The notes under the pieces were generated by a model that did not search any database, was not told where the DNA came from, and saw only the letters and a program-made list of their open reading frames with translations. Both the position numbers and the translations under genes were made by a program. Below are positions 37,179 to 40,350 of a stretch of 40,350 nt of DNA, piece after piece. Each line of letters begins with the position of its first letter. The first letter of the stretch is position 1. Source of the stretch: Marmoricola sp. (lineage in GTDB: Bacteria > Actinomycetota > Actinomycetes > Propionibacteriales > Nocardioidaceae); contig JAOPYC010000011.1 in the NCBI GenBank assembly GCA_025964795.1, positions 1 to 40,350 of the forward strand. The letters are read 5' to 3'.

Positions 37179-37787
37179 TCAGGCCTTGCTCAGGGTGCGC
37201 AGGGCGGCCCGCAGCAGCGTGGCGACGTCGGGGGTGTCCATCTGCTCGGCCTCCGGGGTCACCCAGCCGACGGCCTGGTCGGCCTCCTTGGCCGACCAGC
37301 CGAGGCCCACCAGGCCGGCCTGCACCTGGGTCTGCCAGTCGCTGACCGCGGGTGCGCCCTGGCGGGGCTGCTGGAGGGACACGGTCGGGGCGCCGATCCG
37401 GTCACGCAGCTCGAGGATGATGCGCTGCGCACCCTTCTGGCCGATGCCGGGCACCGTGGTCAGCGTCTTCACGTCGTCACTGCTCACGGCCCGCCGGAGC
37501 ACCTCCGGCCGGAGCACGGCCAGCATCGCCTGGGCGAGCTTGGGGCCGACCCCGCTCGCGGTCTGGACGAGCTCGAACATCTGCTTCTCGTCCTCGTCGG
37601 CGAACCCGAACAGGGTCAACGAGTCCTCGCGCACGACCATGCTGGTCGGCAGGGTGGCCTCGGCACCGAGCCGGAGCGCCGCGATGGTGTCGGGGGTGCA
37701 CTGCAGCTCGAGGCCGACCCCGCCGACCTCCAGGACCGTGGACGTCAGGCCGACGGCCGCGACCCGGCCCCGGACGAAGGCGATCAT
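37179..37787 (-). CDS. ruvA: Holliday junction DNA-binding protein RuvA
   Basis: This 202-residue protein binds four-way junctions as a tetramer and loads Ruv[14 protein letters not shown] starts the OB fold. Two helix-hairpin-helix motifs follow ([17 protein letters not shown] and [19 protein letters not shown]). The C-terminal domain III ([14 protein letters not shown]) contacts RuvB. ATG at 37787 overlaps the ruvC stop (ATGA). The upstream frame is a ruvC shadow. Confidence 0.96.
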   Translation of the reverse strand: MIAFVRGRVAAVGLTSTVLEVGGVGLELQCTPDTIAALRLGAEATLPTSMVVREDSLTLFGFADEDEKQMFELVQTASGVGPKLAQAMLAVLRPEVLRRAVSSDDVKTLTTVPGIGQKGAQRIILELRDRIGAPTVSLQQPRQGAPAVSDWQTQVQAGLVGLGWSAKEADQAVGWVTPEAEQMDTPDVATLLRAALRTLSKA

Positions 37788-38335
37788 GGACGTGCTCCCG
37801 TTCCGTGGGTGGCTCGACTGGCGGCGGTGTGCGCTGAGACGGCGGCCTCCAGCCGGTTGCTCGCCCCGCCGCGCCAGATGTGGCAGATGGCCAGGGCCAG
37901 GGCGTCGGCGGCGTCGGCCGGCCGGGGCATCTGGGGGAGGCGGAGCAGGCGCGTGACCATGGCCCCGACCTGGGCCTTGTCGGCCCGCCCGCTGCCGGTC
38001 ACCGACGCCTTGACCTCGCTCGGCGTGTGCAGCGCGACCGGGAGGCCCCGGCGCGCCGCCACGAGGAGCGCGATGCCGCTCGCCTGGGCGGTGCCCATCA
38101 CCGTCTTGACGTTGTGCTGGCTGAACACCCGCTCGACGGCCACGGCGTCCGGGCGGGTGGCGTCGAGCCACTCCTCGAGACCGGCCTCGATCAGGCAGAG
38201 GCGCTGGGCGATCGGCAGCTGCGCGTCCGTGCGGACCACCCCGACGTCGACCAGCGACAGCGGCCGGCCGATGGACCCCTCGACCACCCCGACCCCGCAG
38301 CGGGTGAGCCCGGGGTCGATGCCGAGCACGCGCAT
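37784..38335 (-). CDS. ruvC: Crossover junction endodeoxyribonuclease RuvC
   Basis: This 183-residue resolvase cuts Holliday junctions symmetrically. D7 in [11 protein letters not shown]68 (VERVFSQHN region) and the late D-A-x-D in [13 protein letters not shown] match the four acidic residues. ATG at 38335, first of the three ruv genes. A LexA-type box lies 18 bases upstream. Confidence 0.95.
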   Translation of the reverse strand: MRVLGIDPGLTRCGVGVVEGSIGRPLSLVDVGVVRTDAQLPIAQRLCLIEAGLEEWLDATRPDAVAVERVFSQHNVKTVMGTAQASGIALLVAARRGLPVALHTPSEVKASVTGSGRADKAQVGAMVTRLLRLPQMPRPADAADALALAICHIWRGGASNRLEAAVSAHTAASRATHGTGARP

Positions 38336-38353
38336 GGGACCTCCTCGGTCGTC

Positions 38354-38367
38354 CGAACACCTGTTCG
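38354..38367 (-). promoter_or_regulatory. LexA (SOS) box upstream of ruvCAB
   Basis: CGAAC-ACCT-GTTCG has perfect five-base half-sites with a four-base spacer, matching the actinobacterial/Bacillus-type LexA consensus CGAACnnnnGTTCG. It lies in the 81-bp gap between yebC and ruvC, 18 bases before the ruvC ATG. It predicts DNA-damage induction of ruvCAB independent of yebC. Confidence 0.75.
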
Positions 38368-38416
38368 CACCACGCTAGCCGCGCGGCCCCCCGGTGTCCG
38401 GTTGCGACGCGCCGGG

Positions 38417-39180
<764 letters not shown>

Positions 39181-39181
<1 letters not shown>

Positions 39182-39798
39182 CAGCTCTTCCCTTCCGTTG
39201 CACGTTCGGCTACCAGGTCGCGGAAGAGGCGGTGGACGCGTACGTCACCACCCACCTCGGGGTGGAAGGACGTGGCCATCAACGGCCCCTGCCGGACGGC
39301 CACGATCCTACCCACGGCCTCGCCACCGCCAACCCGTGCGAGCACCTCGACGTCCGGTCCGGTCGCCTCCACCCACGGCGCCCGGATGAAGATCCCGTGG
39401 ACGGGGGTGTCGAGGCCGGTGAAGTCCACGTTCCCCTCGAAGGAGTCGACCTGGCGGCCGAAGGCGTTGCGGCGGACGGTGATGTCCAGCCCGCCGAGCG
39501 TCTCCTGGTCGGCCGTGCCGTCCTCGACCCGGTCGGCCAGCAGGATCATGCCCGCGCACGTCCCGAGCGCCGGCATCCCGCCCGCGATCCGCTTCTGCAG
39601 CGGCTCGAACAGGTCGAAGGTGCGGGCCAGCTTGGCCATCGTGGTCGACTCGCCGCCCGGGATGACGAGGCCGTCGCAGGACTCCAGCTCCGCGGGTCGT
39701 CGTACGGCCAGCGCGTCGGCACCGACCGAGCCCAGGGCCGCGAGATGCTCGCGCACGTCGCCCTGCAGGGCGAGGACGCCGATCCGTGGGCGGGTCAT
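39181..39798 (-). CDS. pdxT: Pyridoxal 5'-phosphate synthase glutaminase subunit
   Basis: This 205-residue class I glutaminase feeds ammonia to PdxS for PLP synthesis. The nucleophile is C81 in GTCAGM. PGGES (47-51) shapes the oxyanion region, and SFHPEV near the C-terminus holds the catalytic His and Glu. ATG at 39798 gives [15 protein letters not shown], the family start. An in-frame ATG at 39894 would add 32 residues, but homology does not support it. A hairpin-rich leader separates it from pdxS. Confidence 0.95.
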
Positions 39799-39814
39799 CG
39801 CCGACCACGCACAC

Positions 39815-39857
39815 GTCCCGATGGGGTGCCTCCCCCGCGGCGGCACCCCACCGGGAC
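39815..39857 (-). promoter_or_regulatory. Strong hairpin in the pdxT leader
   Basis: A 16-base stem with a single mismatch (39815-39830 against 39842-39857) encloses an 11-base loop. It ends 16 bases before the pdxT ATG on the minus strand. No T-run follows. It could control pdxT translation, stabilise an mRNA end, or act as an attenuator. Confidence 0.5.
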
Positions 39858-39902
39858 TAGGTGGGTTGATCGCACTAGGCGATGCAAGGAACATGGTGGA
39901 GC

Positions 39903-39927
39903 AAAAAGCGGACAGATGCCGTCTTTT
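39903..39927 (-). terminator. Hairpin with T-run downstream of pdxS
   Basis: On the minus strand AAAAGACGG and CCGCTTTTT can form an eight-base-pair stem with one bulged A and a seven-base loop, ending in five Ts. It lies about 45 bases after the pdxS stop. This is the only place in the window with a clear T-run after a stem; its stem is weak in G/C. Confidence 0.4.
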
Positions 39928-39972
39928 CCGACAATTGACTCGAAAGAACTATTCCGGGCACTCACGGCTGGT

Positions 39973-40350
39973 TCACCAGCCGCGGTCGGCGAGCCGGTGA
40001 GGCTGCGGGATCTCCTCGACGTTGATTCCCACCATGGCCTCGCCGAGGCCGCGCGAGACCTTCGCGACGACGTCGGGGTCGTCGAAGAAGGTGGTCGCCT
40101 TGACGATGGCCTCGGCGCGCTGGACCGGGTTGCCCGACTTGAAGATGCCCGAGCCGACGAACACGCCCTCGGCGCCGAGCTGCATCATCATCGCTGCGTC
40201 CGCGGGGGTGGCGATGCCACCGGCCGTGAACAGCACGACGGGCAGCCGGCCGCTGGCCGCCACCTCCGTGACCAGGTCGTACGGCGCCTGCAGCTCCTTG
40301 GCCGCGACGTAGAGCTCGTCCTCGGACAGGGCCCCGAGGCGGCGGATCTC
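39973..40350 (-). CDS. pdxS: Pyridoxal 5'-phosphate synthase lyase subunit, C-terminal part
   Basis: The last 125 residues of PdxS run out of the right edge. [18 protein letters not shown] and [17 protein letters not shown] form the phosphate-binding end of the TIM barrel. The ending LADRGW is typical. PdxS combines ribose 5-phosphate, glyceraldehyde 3-phosphate and ammonia from PdxT to make PLP. No damage visible in the part seen. Confidence 0.95.
   Translation of the reverse strand, partial: EIRRLGALSEDELYVAAKELQAPYDLVTEVAASGRLPVVLFTAGGIATPADAAMMMQLGAEGVFVGSGIFKSGNPVQRAEAIVKATTFFDDPDVVAKVSRGLGEAMVGINVEEIPQPHRLADRGW

Noticed and set aside
39893..40000. Possible 35-residue plus-strand ORF with AGGA ahead of its ATG
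   Set aside because: It overlaps the pdxS 3' end in antisense, shows no domain, and part of it is the hairpin downstream of pdxS. I could not support it as a gene.

Overview
The window is a GC-rich chromosomal segment from an actinobacterium, most likely Nocardioidaceae (Nocardioides-like). I infer this from the strong G/C bias at third codon positions, frequent GTG and TTG starts, tight GTGA/ATGA/TGATG gene overlaps, a DUF222-HNH endonuclease relic of the type abundant in that family, and actinobacterial gene orders (rarA..alaS-ruvX-mltG-aroE-peptidase-aroC-aroK-aroB-aroQ; pdxS-pdxT-yebC-ruvC-ruvA-ruvB-yajC-secD-secF-apt-rel). Nearly everything is on the minus strand. No tRNA, rRNA, CRISPR array, insertion sequence or phage gene was seen. 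The longest stretch without an intact gene is 1899-3456, which holds a dispersed-repeat-like element and a decayed HNH endonuclease gene.

Layout from left to right. 1-1898: the end of an unidentified gene, a zinc-ribbon metallopeptidase, and a dienelactone-hydrolase-family gene. 1899-3663: the repeat-like element, a DUF222/HNH pseudogene with three frameshifts, and a 68-residue four-cysteine protein behind a 14-bp palindrome. 3717-6783 (minus): an overlapping three-gene cassette of an acyl-CoA-dehydrogenase-like protein, a PIG-L deacetylase fused to a NodS-like methyltransferase, and a GT2 glycosyltransferase. This is the least explained and most interesting unit here. 6834-18199 (minus): rarA, two small membrane-anchored proteins, alaS, ruvX, mltG and shikimate-pathway genes (aroE, C, K, B, Q) around an A24 prepilin peptidase.

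18244-24183 (minus): a complete oligopeptide ABC transporter in the order A-D-F-C-B, with a good promoter read directly upstream of oppA. 24281-28197 (minus): a metallo-beta-lactamase-fold hydrolase, hisS and aspS, very tightly packed. The AspRS carries residues typical of a non-discriminating enzyme. 28337-29677 (plus): a DUF349 coiled-coil protein. 29696-39798 (minus): pdxT, yebC, the Holliday-junction genes ruvC-ruvA-ruvB preceded by a LexA-type SOS box, then yajC-secD-secF-apt and the bifunctional (p)ppGpp enzyme. 39973 to the right edge: the 3' end of pdxS, separated from pdxT by a leader with strong hairpins.

Most of the window is core metabolism and information processing. Accessory content is confined to 1-6783 and perhaps the opp locus. 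Function calls come from motifs read by eye, without database searches. Promoter, operator and hairpin calls are pattern matches.
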